A stretch of DNA of 64,000 nucleotides from Protea cynaroides. Its lineage: Eukaryota; Streptophyta; Magnoliopsida; Proteales; Proteaceae. The first letter of the stretch is position 1. Each line of letters starts with the position of its first letter. The notes under the pieces are model-generated. The model was not told where the DNA came from. It saw nothing but the letters and a program-made list of their open reading frames with translations, and ran no database searches. This document shows, in pieces, positions 23,381-35,514 of the stretch. The stretch is from assembly GCA_028583415.1 (NCBI GenBank), contig CM053275.1, positions 81,096,805 through 81,160,804 of the forward strand, in the 5' to 3' direction. Both the position numbers and the translations under genes were made by a program.

Positions 23381-24563
23381 TACCAACAAAGGAGGGGAAG
23401 ATAGGTACCTTTTAATGCTTCGAAACGCTTCCTCACATTCTGCTGTCCATTCGAAGGTTTTGGATCCCTTAAGAGTTTTGAAGAATGGGAGACATCGATC
23501 AGCAGACATGGACATGAATCTTCTTAGGGCAACAATCCGTCTTGTAAGCACATGTACTTGTTTCGGTGTAGTTGGAGACTTTATGCTTTGGATCGCCTCA
23601 ATCTTTGTCGGGTTGGCCTCGATCCCCTCTGCGACACCGTAAACCCCAGGAACTTGTCGGACTGTACACCAAAAGCACATTTCGAGGGATTGAGAAGCAT
23701 AGAATTCCTTCGTACTACTTCGAATACTTCTTTGAGGTCTTTCAGATGATCAGACGCCTTAGCTGTCTTGACCAGGAAGTCATCTACATACACCTCCATA
23801 GTCCGACCAATCTATTTTTCAAATACTTTGTTAACGAGCCTTTGATTTGTTGCCCCTGTATTTTTCATCCCAAAAGGCATCACAGTGTAGCAGTAGGTGC
23901 CCTTGCTAGTAATGAAAGTAGTGGTCTCCTCATCTTCTTTGGCCATCTTTATTTGATTATACCTAGATTACGCATCTAGTAAAGATAATAGCTCGTGTCT
24001 GGCAGTGGCGTCGATGAGCTGATCTATTCGAGGTAAGGGGTAGGAATCTTTGGGACATGCTTTATTTAGATCTGTAAATTCAGTACAAACACGCCAGCGG
24101 TCATCAGACACTAGTACAACATTGGCCAACCAGTTTGATAGTACACTTCCCAGATAAATCCAGCTTTTAACAAGTTCTTGACCTCTCGATCGATGATCAG
24201 TTGCTTGTCTGCCTAAATGACTCTTTTCTTTTGTCGGATAAGGCATTGATGGGGATCAATCTTTAAGTGGTGCTCCATGGTCGATTGGGGGATCCCAGGC
24301 ATATCCTCTGGAGTCCAAGCAAATACATCAGCGTTCAGCTTTAGAAACTCAATAAGTTCTTGTCTCTGTTCTTCTGGGAGGGCTGAACAGATGAGGAAGG
24401 TCTTTTCTGGATGGTCGTCATTGAATGGTATAGGGATGAGATTTTCAACCGGAGTAGTCCACTCCACTAGGAAATCATCGTGGTATTCATTTAGTTGAAT
24501 TACCTGCATGGGCTGATCTTCATCGAGTGCGGCCAGGGTAGCTACGTGGCACCTCTTAGACAC
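23381..24563 (-). pseudogene. Tat reverse transcriptase, decayed
   Basis: RT copies the element RNA into DNA. The upstream linker 'LPEEQRQELIEFLKLNADVF' and then AWTPEDMPGI starts near 24395. DFTDLNKACPKDSYPLPRID (here with E for the first D) is at about 24085-24025. The active-site segment YVDDFLVKTA is at about 23790-23760, so the catalytic DD is kept. FLGFTVSQRG follows at about 23650, and RFMSMSADRCLPFFKTL near 23520-23470. Stops and frameshifts lie between these blocks. The order and the motifs are typical of Tat. Confidence 0.85.
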
Positions 24564-24578
24564 TGATTGGTCAGCCTT

Positions 24579-25006
24579 TCAGTACCCGATCCCCCACTCA
24601 GTTGAGAACCTTATGAGCAAGTAATAGGTTGAGAGGCAAGCTCGAAGCTTATTGAAACTAGATTTGCCTCGGATACCATTGTGGCTCGATCGGGTATCTA
24701 CCACCATATATTTCAAGTTGACCCTTACTCGCGCCTTGTAGGTCCCCAGGCGAGTATCGATTTGGATGGCTCCCTTCACCCGCACTCCTTCTCCATTAAA
24801 TCCCAGAAGAGTATCTAATGGGTCTCAACTGCTCATCCTTGTATCCCAGCCTCCGGTACATGTTGTAGTAGAGAATCTTACAAGCACTTCCCGTGTCGAC
24901 CAATATGCGACTCACCTCCCATTCTTCTCCAATGGCCATTTTGATAACGAGAGGATCTTCATGAGGGGTAACTACATCAATAAGGTCATCATCGCCAAAG
25001 TAAATA
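24579..25006 (-). pseudogene. Tat protease (retropepsin), truncated by C2
   Basis: An aspartic protease that processes Gag-Pol. The frame at 25006-24796 contains ILVDTGSA with the catalytic D-T-G, then YRRLGYKDEQLRP. The continuation near 24780-24580 holds VVDTRSSHNGIRG (the 'YNAIIGR' flap region) and LSTYYLLIRF. The coding sequence upstream of IYFGDDDLIDV is separated from gag by the 2.27-kb C2 unit (target duplication AAATA). A stop at about 24792 also breaks the frame. Confidence 0.8.
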
Positions 25007-27272
25007 TGTAAGACCCGCACTCCGTAAACCCGGTCTAAACCTTGGTTTTGATGTCGTGACAGGTCTTTCGATCATCACCGGGTCAGACGGGACGAGCGGA
25101 TGACAAACAATTATGAAATCGGACCAAAGACTATCGAATCAACATGATTTTATGTTGACCGGTCGATGGTACCGGTCTTGGTACCGGTCGACCGGTCAGG
25201 TCTGCGCAGCTAAGTGTGGAACTCCGAAAATTGACTTCTGAGGGTCCCACTTTCATGATTTCGAATCTAAGACTTTCCTAATCCTAATAGGGTTACTAAA
25301 CCCTAAATCTATCCTATAAATACACCCTTAAGCCTCCTAAAATCCTTTCCATTGTCTCTAGCAAACCCTAGAGAAGAGAAAGAGGTTGGAAAGGAGAAGG
25401 AGCTAGGAAGAAGAAGAAGGTGCCGCCATTATCGTTCGACGACACTCACTCTACGCCAGTCAACGGTAAGTGTTTTAACCATTCTTCTTTCCCTATGACC
25501 CTAGGTTAGTTGTGTGGGTGGATCAATACCATGCAAAGTAGGTATTGATCTAAAATCCTAAATTGACCAATAAACCCTAAGTTGCCGTCAAACCCTAGAT
25601 TCGAGTTCCGAGATGATATTCATCGAAACGAGACTTGAATGAGTTGGGGATAACTCTAACTCCAAGTTTAGACTTAGAATGGATAGGAGAAACTTTGTAA
25701 ATCCATGGAGAATGATCGATGGTTGTCGAAAAACCAAGTGTATGGTCTTCCGGAGACATACCGATCGACCATACTGGTTGACAGTCTGTTCACAGTGCTG
25801 CGACCGGTATGTTGCGATCGGTCAGGTCTGAATGGCTGGTTTTGGACTTTTGTTGGTTTTCGACCAACATGAAACCCTAAGAAAAATATTCTAATGAAAC
25901 CCTAATAATGTTGTAGGACTTTGTGACATATCGTTTGGATCTTGTGACGTAGAGCAAGTTATCGAACGAGCGTCAGGTAAGGGAATCTGACCTAAACCTA
26001 ATAATTAATGGACAGTAAGTTGATGTTAATCACTTGATTATATATGACGTGATGTTTGTGCATATTCACGTGCCATCCTTTACTTTCAGTTATTATTATT
26101 GTTCATGCATTGATAGGATGTGATTGTTAAACATGTGATTGTTTTCGTTAGTGTGTGGAGTGGGGCATGGGCTTGGGATCGCTCCTCACACTAGCACCTT
26201 TTGTAGTATTCTGTCTTAACATGCTTGGTACGGGTAGGGCATCAGGGGAAGGTCGTGGTATGGTGGTCTCCGATATTGATGTTGGCCTGGCCATGGTTAT
26301 GTGGCACTGTGGTCTCCGAGTCGACGCTGGCTTGTCCACGATGCTTTAGCTCTATCTCTATGCCGTAGGGAGTTATGTTCGGATAGGGTCTAGCTGTATT
26401 GTTTCTATCCTAGTGGGTTAGTTACGGATAGGGCATCAGGGGAGGTGTAGGAATGCCTTAGCTCTATCTCTATGCCGTAGACGGCTGTGCTGGGATAGAG
26501 CATACATTGATGACATATAGGATTGGTTAGTTGCGAGCCTAGTTTGTGAGCCCTGGCCAGTAGGGGCTTAGGTACTGGTATGGGTAGGGGAATCGGGGAG
26601 GTACGGGGGTATCTTAGCTCTATCTCTATTCCATGATGGGTGCATGTGGGCCAATGGGGGTGTGATCCATGAGGTGCCACACACTCGTGTATAGAGGTGC
26701 GGGGGCCACCAAACCTTTCTATAGCACATTGCAAACTTAAACCAGACCACAATATAAAATGATTGTTACTCATGCATAATATTGTGAAACTGTCTGATTG
26801 TCTTACTGAGTTAAGTTGTGAGCTCACCCTTTGTATATATACATGTTTTAGATGTTGATGCAGGTTACACTGTGGATGACTACATGAATGCTCCGGCTTA
26901 TGGTGGTGTTGTTGCGTTGGATGTACAAGGCGGGAGGAGGCGAGCATGACGCTTCATGCGAGTGCCCTTTCTGCGTGTACCTTTGATTGGTTTTATTTAT
27001 TTATTTTCATTATTTTCGATTGGATTAAAGAGATGTAATGATATTATATTATTTGTTTGGATTTGAATAACTTGGTATTTTATTTAAAGTTATCAATAGA
27101 TTCTCAGTTCATTATATTTAAAGACTTCCGCTGTACTATTTATATTCTGATTGTGGTTATGTGTGATGGTTTGTATGAGTGGACACGGCCTATTCGAGAT
27201 CCTGGTGTAAACCGTTGGTTCAATGACGGTTCACTCACACCATTCTGGTTGGATCAGAATTGGGGTGTGACA
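25007..27272 (+). mobile_element. LTR-like unit C2, probable solo LTR
   Basis: A 2266-bp unit starting TGTAAGACCCGC and ending GGGGTGTGACA, with AAATA on both sides (25002-25006 and 27273-27277). It interrupts the gag-protease part of the Tat element. TATAAATACACC at about 25315 followed by a GA/CT-rich leader looks like an LTR promoter. It has three TAGCTCTATCTCTA motifs (26347, 26459, 26615) and a conserved short peptide (about 26860-26945). It aligns with C1 mainly over its first 100 bp and its last 1 kb; the middle has diverged. Confidence 0.8.
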
Positions 27273-27277
27273 AAATA

Positions 27278-29605
27278 TACCCCTCATACCTGACTTTCTT
27301 GGAGGACGATCCCCTTATGTCTTCTTTTCCTTTTCTGACTTTCTTTCGTTTAGTTGACTCCCCCTCCTCTATAGGCTCGACCATGATCAGAAGTACTTCC
27401 CTTGGCATGTACTCTGGCCAGACAATCACGGTCATACACTCTGGGTTGCTCAGGGTCACGTACTCATCGTCACTTAGGCCCAAGTCTTGCTCTAGTCCCG
27501 CCTTGCCCAATAGCCTCCGGGAGGAGGGGGGGGGGGACTCTCTTCTCGAACTGTTCGAACCCCTCTAGCGGTTTTCTCTCTCATCATTTCTTGATTCCCC
27601 CATGGGTGCTGGTCAACTTGGCCCATAAATCCTTGCGGGGGTGACCTTGGTGGTAGAAGAGGCTAATTCTCTACCCTATCATTTCTTATAGGTGCTACTA
27701 TAGGAGGAGGTGGTAGAAGTACCGCTGCTGGTGCAGGAGGAGGAGGTGGCGCCGTTCTGGGTCCTACGAACTCAATCCATCGTCCATGCTGGATGAAGTC
27801 TTCAACTAGGACTTTCAGATGTCTGCATGAGTTGGTGTCGTGGCCATGATCCTGGTGATGCGCACAGTATAGACGATGGTTGCTCTGCTCTAGCTTGGAT
27901 ATCATTTTGGGGGGAGGGACGAGTAAAGTGTCGCCTCTCTTGATATTTAGTATCTTAACCATGGCACGGTTAAGTGGGGTGTACTCTGGTGCAGGGCGGG
28001 CTGGGTACAATTACTTGGTCACTTTTGTTTTCTTGCTTGTCTCTCATTCTTTATGAGTTTTCTCCAAAACTTCACTCTTCTTTCTTTCTCCAGCTGCTGG
28101 AGATGGATTCACTCGTCCGGATAACTGTCACAGCTTCTGCTCCCTATGCATATCGGTCGCATCTACTGAAGATTTTGGCATGAGTTTTGGGACGCTTATT
28201 GTTGAGAGAGAATACCAACTTGGAGTCTAGACAGACTTTCGACAGGGTCGACACGACTACATCCAGCTGCAGGTCTTTGATCTCTCCTGCTACTCCAAGG
28301 AAACGGATGATGAACTGTCGGAGAGGCTCTTTCTCGCCTTGTTTGATCCCCATCAAATTAGATAAGTTCTTCTTCTGGGTTTGGCTCCCCTGAAAATGGG
28401 AGAGGAACAGACTGCTGAGTTCCTTGAAGGTCCCCATAGATTTGGAGGGTAGATTGTTGAACCATGTTCTTCCAGCCTCCCTTAAGGTGGACGGGAAAAC
28501 TCTACAACACAAGACATCGTAGTAGCCATAAATGACCATACCAACCTTAAAATTATCCAGGTGTTTCTCAGGATCCGATTTACCATCATACCACCCCACA
28601 TTGGGAAGGACAAAGTTAATAGGGAGAGGATGGTTCATGACCTCATCCGTTAGAGCTGTCTCCGTGGCGTAATCCTGGAGGGCCTCAGAGTCGACCCCCC
28701 CACTCAACATGTTGAATCCTATCCATCAGATCCTTCACTAGGTGCTCCAGCTTGGTAGTATTTTCATCACTGGCTGGTGTGCTTCCTGCTGAGGGGGTGG
28801 TTATCAATGGTATGATTGGCGGGACTGCAGTAACAGACAGGATTGCTGTTGCGCTCTCCTTTCGGGCCGCATTGACCCTTGCTTGGGCTTCTTCTTGGAC
28901 TCGTCTGGCTTCTTCAACCCTTATTTGGTTGTTTTCTCGGGCTTGTCTTGCTAAGTCAACCCTAGCCTGGGTGTCTTCTCTGGCACATCTGGCTTTGTCG
29001 ACCCTTCTCTAAGCCTCCCGAGCCACGTCCTGTTTTGTGTACATTTCGCCTTGGACCCTTCTACCTTCATGTCTCGACCCTAATTTGTTCGAGATAGATG
29101 ATCTTCTTGAGACTGCGGGGGACTCATGACTGCTCTCAACTATTTCGGTAGGGTCGTACTCTGGAACATACTGAAAGCGGGGCTCCCCATAAAGATCGCT
29201 TCGACCCCTGCTGCGATATAAGTCTACTGAAGGGCTTGCCTGCATTGGACTGGGAGACGCAGCCCCAGAAGCAAAGCACCTAGAATTCTGGGATCTTTGT
29301 GGGACTTTCGGGACATCAACAGGGGGGATAGAGGCAGCTGGCGCAACTGTGGGTCGTTGCTGTAACAAATCTGTTAGGGCGGTTAACTGTTGTGCCAGTC
29401 GATGGAACTGCACTCTGGTGACATACTGAGAGGGGTCAGGGTAGGGGCCGCCGGCTCCTTCTGCAGATGGATCCTCTGGTGGGATGTCCTGTGGGTTTAG
29501 ACCTATGGGAATATCCACACGCTCTTGGCGTATATTTGCCTCTGTGTGATGGGCTTGGGTTTTCTGAAGATTATAAGAACTTTCCGCTCTCCCAACTGGT
29601 GCCAT
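27278..29605 (-). pseudogene. Tat gag, decayed
   Basis: Gag forms the particle around element RNA. A start Met at 29605 opens a 198-residue frame rich in Gln, Pro and Arg (N-terminal region with QFHRLAQQLTALTDLLQQR). After stops comes a basic coiled-coil stretch, RARVDLARQARENNQIRVEE-like. Then 28710-28144 carries the retrotransposon Gag core, with YDGKSDPEKHLDNF, RTWFNNLPSKSM and EPLRQFIIRFLGVAGEI. At 27870-27780 YCAHHQDHGHDTNSCRHLK is the Tat-type zinc finger, followed by a Pro-rich stretch. The 3' part (27510-27278) leads into protease and is cut by C2. Several stops break the frame. Confidence 0.85.
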
Positions 29606-29751
29606 GGGTAAAGGGTGGGTGAAGGGTATAGATCAGCTTGGAAGGATGAAAGACAGAAAGGGAGAAAAAGGGGTGGAGGTTTAAGGTTTTAGGGTTCTTT
29701 TAAATAGTCTCCGGGAAAAAGAAGAAAAATTCTAAAGACAAAGTATGTCAA

Positions 29752-29770
29752 GGCCTCACGGTGGGCGCCA
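29752..29770 (-). other. Primer-binding site of the Tat element
   Basis: On the minus strand TGGCGCCCACCGTGAGGCC lies three bases after the 5' LTR. This is a familiar primer-site sequence of plant Ty3/gypsy elements. It fixes the element's orientation, in agreement with the coding strand. Confidence 0.8.
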
Positions 29771-29773
29771 ATC

Positions 29774-30672
29774 TATTGTCGATGGATTCCATTCAGCTTC
29801 CTAGATCAAGCCACGTAGCTGAAATACAAACACGATAATAAAGTGGGCAGGATATACCCCGGGACCACTCCGATGCCAAAGTTAGTGGATTCCAAAGACA
29901 ATCAGAATGAAGTTCTTAGTGAAACATTAGAACTCCTTAGAGATGGGGTTCCCTGAGATACAGGAGCTTCAGTAGTTTCCTTCGCCCTAGTGAGGTAGAC
30001 TAGGAGTAGAAGATGGAACAAGGATTATCTCAAAGGAACTTATGTGAGCCATACCTGAACCTTGGTACTCTCTCTTTTTTGGGATAGGAAGTTCCGGATC
30101 CTTTGCAATCGATATTCTTTCATGACTTATAAGTCAAATTAGGAACATCATGAACAAACCTCTCCTCACCTACCGCCATCTCCATCACCTCATGAGATCT
30201 AGAGAACCATAGGTCTTAGAGGATTACGACCTCTTAGGACGACGCTTGGATGTCTTGTCAGCCGTTTACGATCCTCCTCGACCTTCTTCGATCCTCTTTT
30301 AATCCACGTCCTCCATATCTTCTGACAACTGTATCTGTCCTTACTCTTTTATCGAGTGTCAACCTTATTTTTTATTGATTCGGTCCATGATAGGGTGACC
30401 TGGCCAGTCAAATCCGCCTACTTGGCATTTATGGTTGTTGTCGGTATTTATGAACATTAATAGTAGATCATTAAATGCCTAGCTACCTCCATCAATCAAT
30501 CAAATCATGGCCTGATTACCCAGAAGGGGATCGAATACAATTTCATCTTCCGAACATCTTTTATCCTCATGCTTCGTACCTTGGACGCGTGCCATGTATC
30601 CCATTCTTCAAGGATTGTCATAGGTTTTCCATCCACGGTCCGAATTAAATCTATTATTATTTTTCCCCAATA
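29774..30672 (-). repeat. 5' LTR of the Tat element
   Basis: An 899-bp LTR with decayed TATTG...CAATA ends. It matches the 3' LTR copy at 12898-12959 plus 15366-16197. It is uninterrupted and so shows the pre-insertion sequence of C1. Confidence 0.9.
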
Positions 30673-30718
30673 ATTGGGATGGATTTCATTGAAACTCTAA
30701 ATGCATAATAATTTAACA
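30673..30718 (+). repeat. 3' LTR of copia A1, right remnant
   Basis: ATTGG (gypsy target duplication), then GATGGATTTCATTGAAACTC and the LTR end ATTTAACA, continuing the copia LTR broken at 12897. It is followed by AAAGA, the copia target duplication. Confidence 0.9.
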
Positions 30719-33700
30719 AAAGACATAGAGAAACCAAAACAGCGAGAAAAAACAACAAGAAGAAGAAGAAGAAGAAGAAGCACCACCAATGAAGGCAGTG
30801 AAAACGGAATGGTCATCGGAATCTGAATTTACGCGCCGGCACTGGTGCAGTTTTCGTCAGCTTGCCCGTCAACGCCGTCAAGTTGGACGGCAGTTTGGGA
30901 AGGAGACGTTGAGGGTATATTTAACGTGCCTCCACTGTCACCGTTATCACCACATCCTCATCTGGGGTATCCTCGGGTCATGGTTAGCTGATTATCTAAG
31001 ATATAAAACAGTGCTGTCGGTATTTTTTTTTTTTTTTTTGGGTAATTCTGTCTGTATTTGTTTAGAGGTTTAATTTGTAGAATACACGTAAAAAATCCAC
31101 CCAGCAAAATGAGTGAGATTTTATTATTTTTTTTTAATCTGTTCATCAGGTTTAATGGATTGGAATATTTGAAAGAGGTTGAAGGCTTAAATTTTCAAAT
31201 TTCGGTCAAAAATTGTTGGTGGGTCTTCAGTCTTCACAAATGGGTTGAATTTCACTCCCAGTAGATTTCTGGTGTACAGTATTAATCATTGATAATGTTG
31301 AAATAATGAATCAATCATGGTTTTCAAGTTATGATTTGCATACAGTTCTAAGGTTTCATCCACTTATGGAAATAGTATTTTTTATTTTGACAGATCTTAT
31401 ATAGTAAATAAATAATAATAATGAAACAATGATTAATTTGGATATCTATTTCTCTTTTATTTTATTTTTTTTCTTGATATCCAAACATAGTATTTTCTAT
31501 GGGTCTTCCTGATCTATGCAACTAAGTTTGATCTACCCGTTGATCAAATATTTTTTTAATTTTTCTTAGATAACATTCAATTTTTGGTAGTTGAAACTTC
31601 AGTGCGAATTGGAGTTTGACAGAGTCAAAATCAATGGTCTAATTGGTAGGATCAAAGTATTTCAAAGGCAGGCTGGTCTTTGGTTGCAGTAAAGTGTGTC
31701 GGGATCTGTAATTTGCATGATCTTGGTCAGAACATAATCTAGTTCTTAGCTTAAAATTCCTCTTCTATTGTTTAGTCTTTTCGGTTGTAAACTCGTGATT
31801 TAGCTGTTAGAGTTCATTTGGCATATACTAATATATTGATATATGTATCGAGTGAACTCTAGAGGTTGGATTACAGTTAGAATCCCTCCAACAACACAAG
31901 AGGATTCGATCCCTAGTTATTGTACCCTCAGTCATTACAAAAGGTCCGGTTGGATCTATGGAAAGGTTGGGAAGTGAAATTGGTTAAAAAAAATTTGTAA
32001 TATTTATTTTTCTCTTACTAAAGTAAAATTTAATAATTAAATATAGAACTATTTGGAATTAATTACACAATTAAATAATAATTATAAAAGTTTTAATTTT
32101 AGTTTGATTTAATTTTATATCACATGGAACCAATTTCTTTCCTACCCTCATTTTTTTTTTTTGGATTTACAAGTTATAGATAATAATTTTGCTCCTCTTC
32201 ATAAGGAATAATTGGCTATAATTGTGTAAGATCAAAATTGTATTTCCATTTATTTTGACATAGAATGCTCAGAAGTTATATAAAGTACATGAAATTTGTT
32301 TATTTCTCCACTTAATTTTATGATTTTCTTAAACATAAAATAGCAGATCCCATTATAAAATTCTAATTTTTTTTTCTTTCTTTGACTTTTGAGCATACAT
32401 TGAATAACTCCAACCTTGAAGTATAGGTTAATGTGGATTCAAAAGATTCATTCATGCATTTAGAATTATAAAATCCGTGTTCAAATGAAATTTTTTTATA
32501 TAAGTAAATATTTTATTGATTAAAAAAAAAAAAGAAGAAAAAACATAACAAGTTAGACTCTCAAGAGAGACTAAGACAAAACAATTCAATAGAACAAGTA
32601 CAAGAAATGGGACCAGGTTACAATATAATTAATGCCCAACAAAGAGAAGAAAACAATTACTATACGATCCATTCATTCTTTAATATCCCGGAGACGATTA
32701 GAAAAAGTATAAATGTGGGTACTATTCTTTAGTTATTTGGAGAAATAGAACTAAAAACTCTGACAATATCCCTATCATACATTGACCCCATCATACATTG
32801 ATTGATACAAGAAATTGTCACTATTATCCTCCCGACATGAGAGCTCATCATGGTGGTGGCAGCCAACTACAATTGAGCACTGAAATAAATCCAAGGAGAG
32901 ATCATTAGTTCGATTCTCCCCCATCGATTGCACGTTAGCCTTTATTCTCCTTGACCCCTTCCTCTCTCTCTCTCTCTCTCAACCTAATAAAAAAATAAAA
33001 AATTAACATTAGAGGTTTATTGTCAATTTAAAAAAATACTAAAAAAGATTAAATTCAACAAAACATGACAAAACAATTAGATTACTTCGGACTAAGGATT
33101 TTCAAAACATCCCAATTGCTTGAGACATGGAACTCATTCAGAATCTGTCCCATCTGGTCATAAAATTCAAACAAGAAAAATCTCTTTTATGGATTATAAA
33201 GTTTGCTAGGCTGCTACTTTTCATGTTTCTTTCCCATACATTAGAACGAGCAGTTTAATTAGAATTTACTGAACTTTTACTCCTTGTTAGCAAATTGTAG
33301 ACCAACTTCTGATATTCTAATTTCCCATGCAGTTAATAAACTATTCAATTATTAAAAAAAAAAAGTCAAGTACTCTTTTATTGGTTAAAAGGAGGTTGTG
33401 TAGTAAAAAGTCAAAGAAGTGGTGTTTTATACATTAAAAAAAAATAATAATAAGGGAAGAGTTATTTTATTTTTTATTTTTTTTAATGTGTTGTTTTTGA
33501 CTGTTATCTGCTTCGCACTTGTCTGTCCAACATTTTCAGTGGCACGATAACTAGTACAGTAGACATGCATCCTAACATTGAGATGCCAAATCTTCTTATC
33601 ATTATGAACTCTTGAGAACTAGCAGCATTTTATCCTTAGATTAACTTTTATCCATTTACATGTAGAGGTAAATTGTTCAGGTAAATTGTTCGTCATCTTA

Positions 33701-34768
33701 TTAATCTAGTATTTATTTTTGTGCAATAAATAAATAAATCTATACAGTTAGTGACAGCCCTTCCACTTGGCTTCCCCTGGTTCCCCAAATCATTAAGGCT
33801 GAGTTTCGTCCTTAATGAGTGGGTCTTTCAATGAATGTGAATGCTTGGGTAAGATTGGAATATCATCATCCCTAGAATAACTTTTATATGTTATATTGCT
33901 TCCTGAAGCAATGATAAAATTGATTTTCATCCTTCCTCAATGATTGGGTTAGCAGTCAATTTCTCTTTGTGTGTGTGTGTGCCGTGTGGCATACATAGTT
34001 TTATTGAAAAAGGTGAGATGAAACACGAGATAAACATAAAGCTTGAGAGATAAAGATCATATAGCCATGGAGTGCGAGATGAACCGACAAAGCCCGTTTT
34101 AGCACGCTATCGGTTATAAAGTTGATCGGTCAATTTTCCTTCTGCCTTTGCACTAGTAGGCCAATCTCTCAGCCACAAAACATTTGTAAGCCTGGTTATC
34201 TTTTGAGAGGCCTATGCCCCATGGAAAGTTGGATACTGCAGTCTCCTTGAATTTTTTTTCTTTTTTTGATAGAAAAACTGTCTACTTGACTCAGTTCTTG
34301 CACTGTCAAGGATGGCCTCACAAACAGAATCTTTTGTACAACGGATGGTATGTGCTTATAAATAGATGGATTGATTTGGTGGTACCATATCTTGTATTAG
34401 TGGCAGGAAACAATGGTTCGATCAAAGAAAAAAAAAAAAGTTAAAAAAGATGATTTTAGGATGGGTTGGAACAGGTTGGTGAGCCAACCTTTTTTTTTTT
34501 TAATGTGTAGCTATTGAGTTGGGTTTTTCTCTTTTTATCTCTTTCTTGGATTACTGAGGTGGCCCACCACAATATTTGCTTGAGAGGGAATTGGGTGCTT
34601 AATGGGACCAAGGAAGGAGTTCTGGAGGAGAGGAGTATGGAGAAAGTGAGTAACATGTCACCTGATAGGGGTATGAGAATTGAACACTAGATCTTAGAGA
34701 CATTGGCCGGCAGCCAACACTGCCTACCAACGCTTTGGGGTTCGGTTTTGGATGGCTTAATAGTTGAA
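30719..34768. other. AT-rich spacer, no supported gene
   Basis: Before the copia insertion, 3838 and 30719 were joined. A (GAA)n run at 30760-30780 followed by ATG at 30789 opens a 94-residue frame (MKAVKTEWSSESEF...) that could be a first exon (candidate donor GTATAT near 30918), but I recognise no family. Between 31265 and 34700 I see only AT-rich DNA with poly-T, a (CT)n run near 32963-32980 and a perfect-arm hairpin at 31808-31860. The stretch 32500-32720 contains AATCAATAAAAT on the minus strand and may be a LINE or transcript 3' end; this is not supported further. Confidence 0.3.
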
Positions 34769-34978
34769 TGTAAAGGTGTCAATACAGTACGGGTAACGAA
34801 TTATCGTATCGAATTGGAATGGTATGGAAAAATGGCACTGAAGTCTGTATGGTACGATATCGATATTATAAATCGTACCGATTAATACATATCAAATATC
34901 AAATTCGTATTGAATATATACTAGTATAAATTTATATCATTTTTTCTCTATTTTTGTAGACCAAATTTTGAATGCAAA

Positions 34979-35062
<84 letters not shown>

Positions 35063-35194
35063 GAAACTATACGAAACCAGTACGATAACGATATGAAAAA
35101 TTTGAACCACAAATGATATGGTATGGTATTGATATCATTATTTTGCTCTCTGTACTGTATTAAACAATATCGAATACCAAATACTGTACCCGTT

Positions 35195-35195
<1 letters not shown>
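34769..35195. mobile_element. MITE-like element with (TA)n core
   Basis: The left part (ACAGTACGGGTAACGAATTATC) and the right part (CAAATACTGTACCCGTTAAC) are inverted relative to each other. The interior is full of GGTATCG/CGATATC words and is split by a long TA run. The class is not determined and the ends are approximate. Confidence 0.4.
34982..35059. repeat. (TA)n microsatellite
   Basis: An uninterrupted TA run of about 78 bp inside a MITE-like element. Confidence 0.95.

Positions 35196-35239
<44 letters not shown>
35196..35239. repeat. (CT)n microsatellite
   Basis: A CT run of about 43 bp at the right edge of the MITE-like element. Confidence 0.95.
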
Positions 35240-35240
<1 letters not shown>

Positions 35241-35514
35241 ATTGTATTAATGCAATAGGGTATATATGATGTTCTTTGTGGATGTGTTGTCCTTGTGTTA
35301 TATCTACAGATACATTGTGTTAAAGGTGTTAAACGGTGCGGTCGGTTTCAGTTAGATGTGTAATGAATAAAACCAAAACTGAATATTTATTAAATGGTTT
35401 CTAAATGTTTATCAAAATTGATAATTAATCGGTTTCAGTTTTTCTGTTTTTAAACAGTTTCGTTATTGGGAGGGAGAGGAAGAGAGTTAAGAACAAAGAA
35501 GAGGAAAAGCTAAG

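Larger units (their letters stand above)
12898..30672 (-). mobile_element. Ty3/gypsy Tat-lineage element
   Basis: Inserted in the copia A1 3' LTR with target duplication ATTGG (12893-12897 and 30673-30677). The ends are TGTTG...CAACA, or the decayed TATTG...CAATA. Read on the minus strand: 5' LTR (30672-29774), primer site, gag, protease, RT, RNase H, a second RNase H, integrase, a minisatellite, an antisense gene, polypurine tract, and 3' LTR (16197-12898). The two RNase H domains, the large region between pol and the 3' LTR, and the antisense ORF are marks of the Tat lineage (Tat/Ogre/Retand). The LTRs differ by roughly 5% by eye over about 400 bp. Frames are broken and two LTR-like units are inserted, so it is dead. 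Confidence 0.9.
3839..30718 (+). mobile_element. Ty1/copia element A1 (decayed, with nested insertions)
   Basis: An LTR retrotransposon on the plus strand bounded by the direct repeat AAAGA (3834-3838 and 30719-30723). It has a 437-bp 5' LTR, an iMet-type primer site, a decayed interior with gag zinc-knuckle, RT and RNase H remnants, a polypurine tract and a 3' LTR. The 3' LTR is split by a 17.8-kb gypsy element at 12898-30672. A 2.3-kb LTR-like unit in inverted orientation sits at 4904-about 7240. Stops and frameshifts occur throughout, so it is not autonomous. Without the inserts it would be about 6.8 kb, matching copy A2 at 56524-63095. Confidence 0.9.

Noticed and set aside
30789..31073. 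94-residue frame as a host gene first exon
   Set aside because: Leader-like GAA repeat and ATG are suggestive, but the frame runs into poly-T coding for Phe and no family is recognised.
32500..32720. Possible LINE 3' end on the minus strand
   Set aside because: Only an AATCAATAAAAT-like signal and poly-A; no ORF or target duplication.
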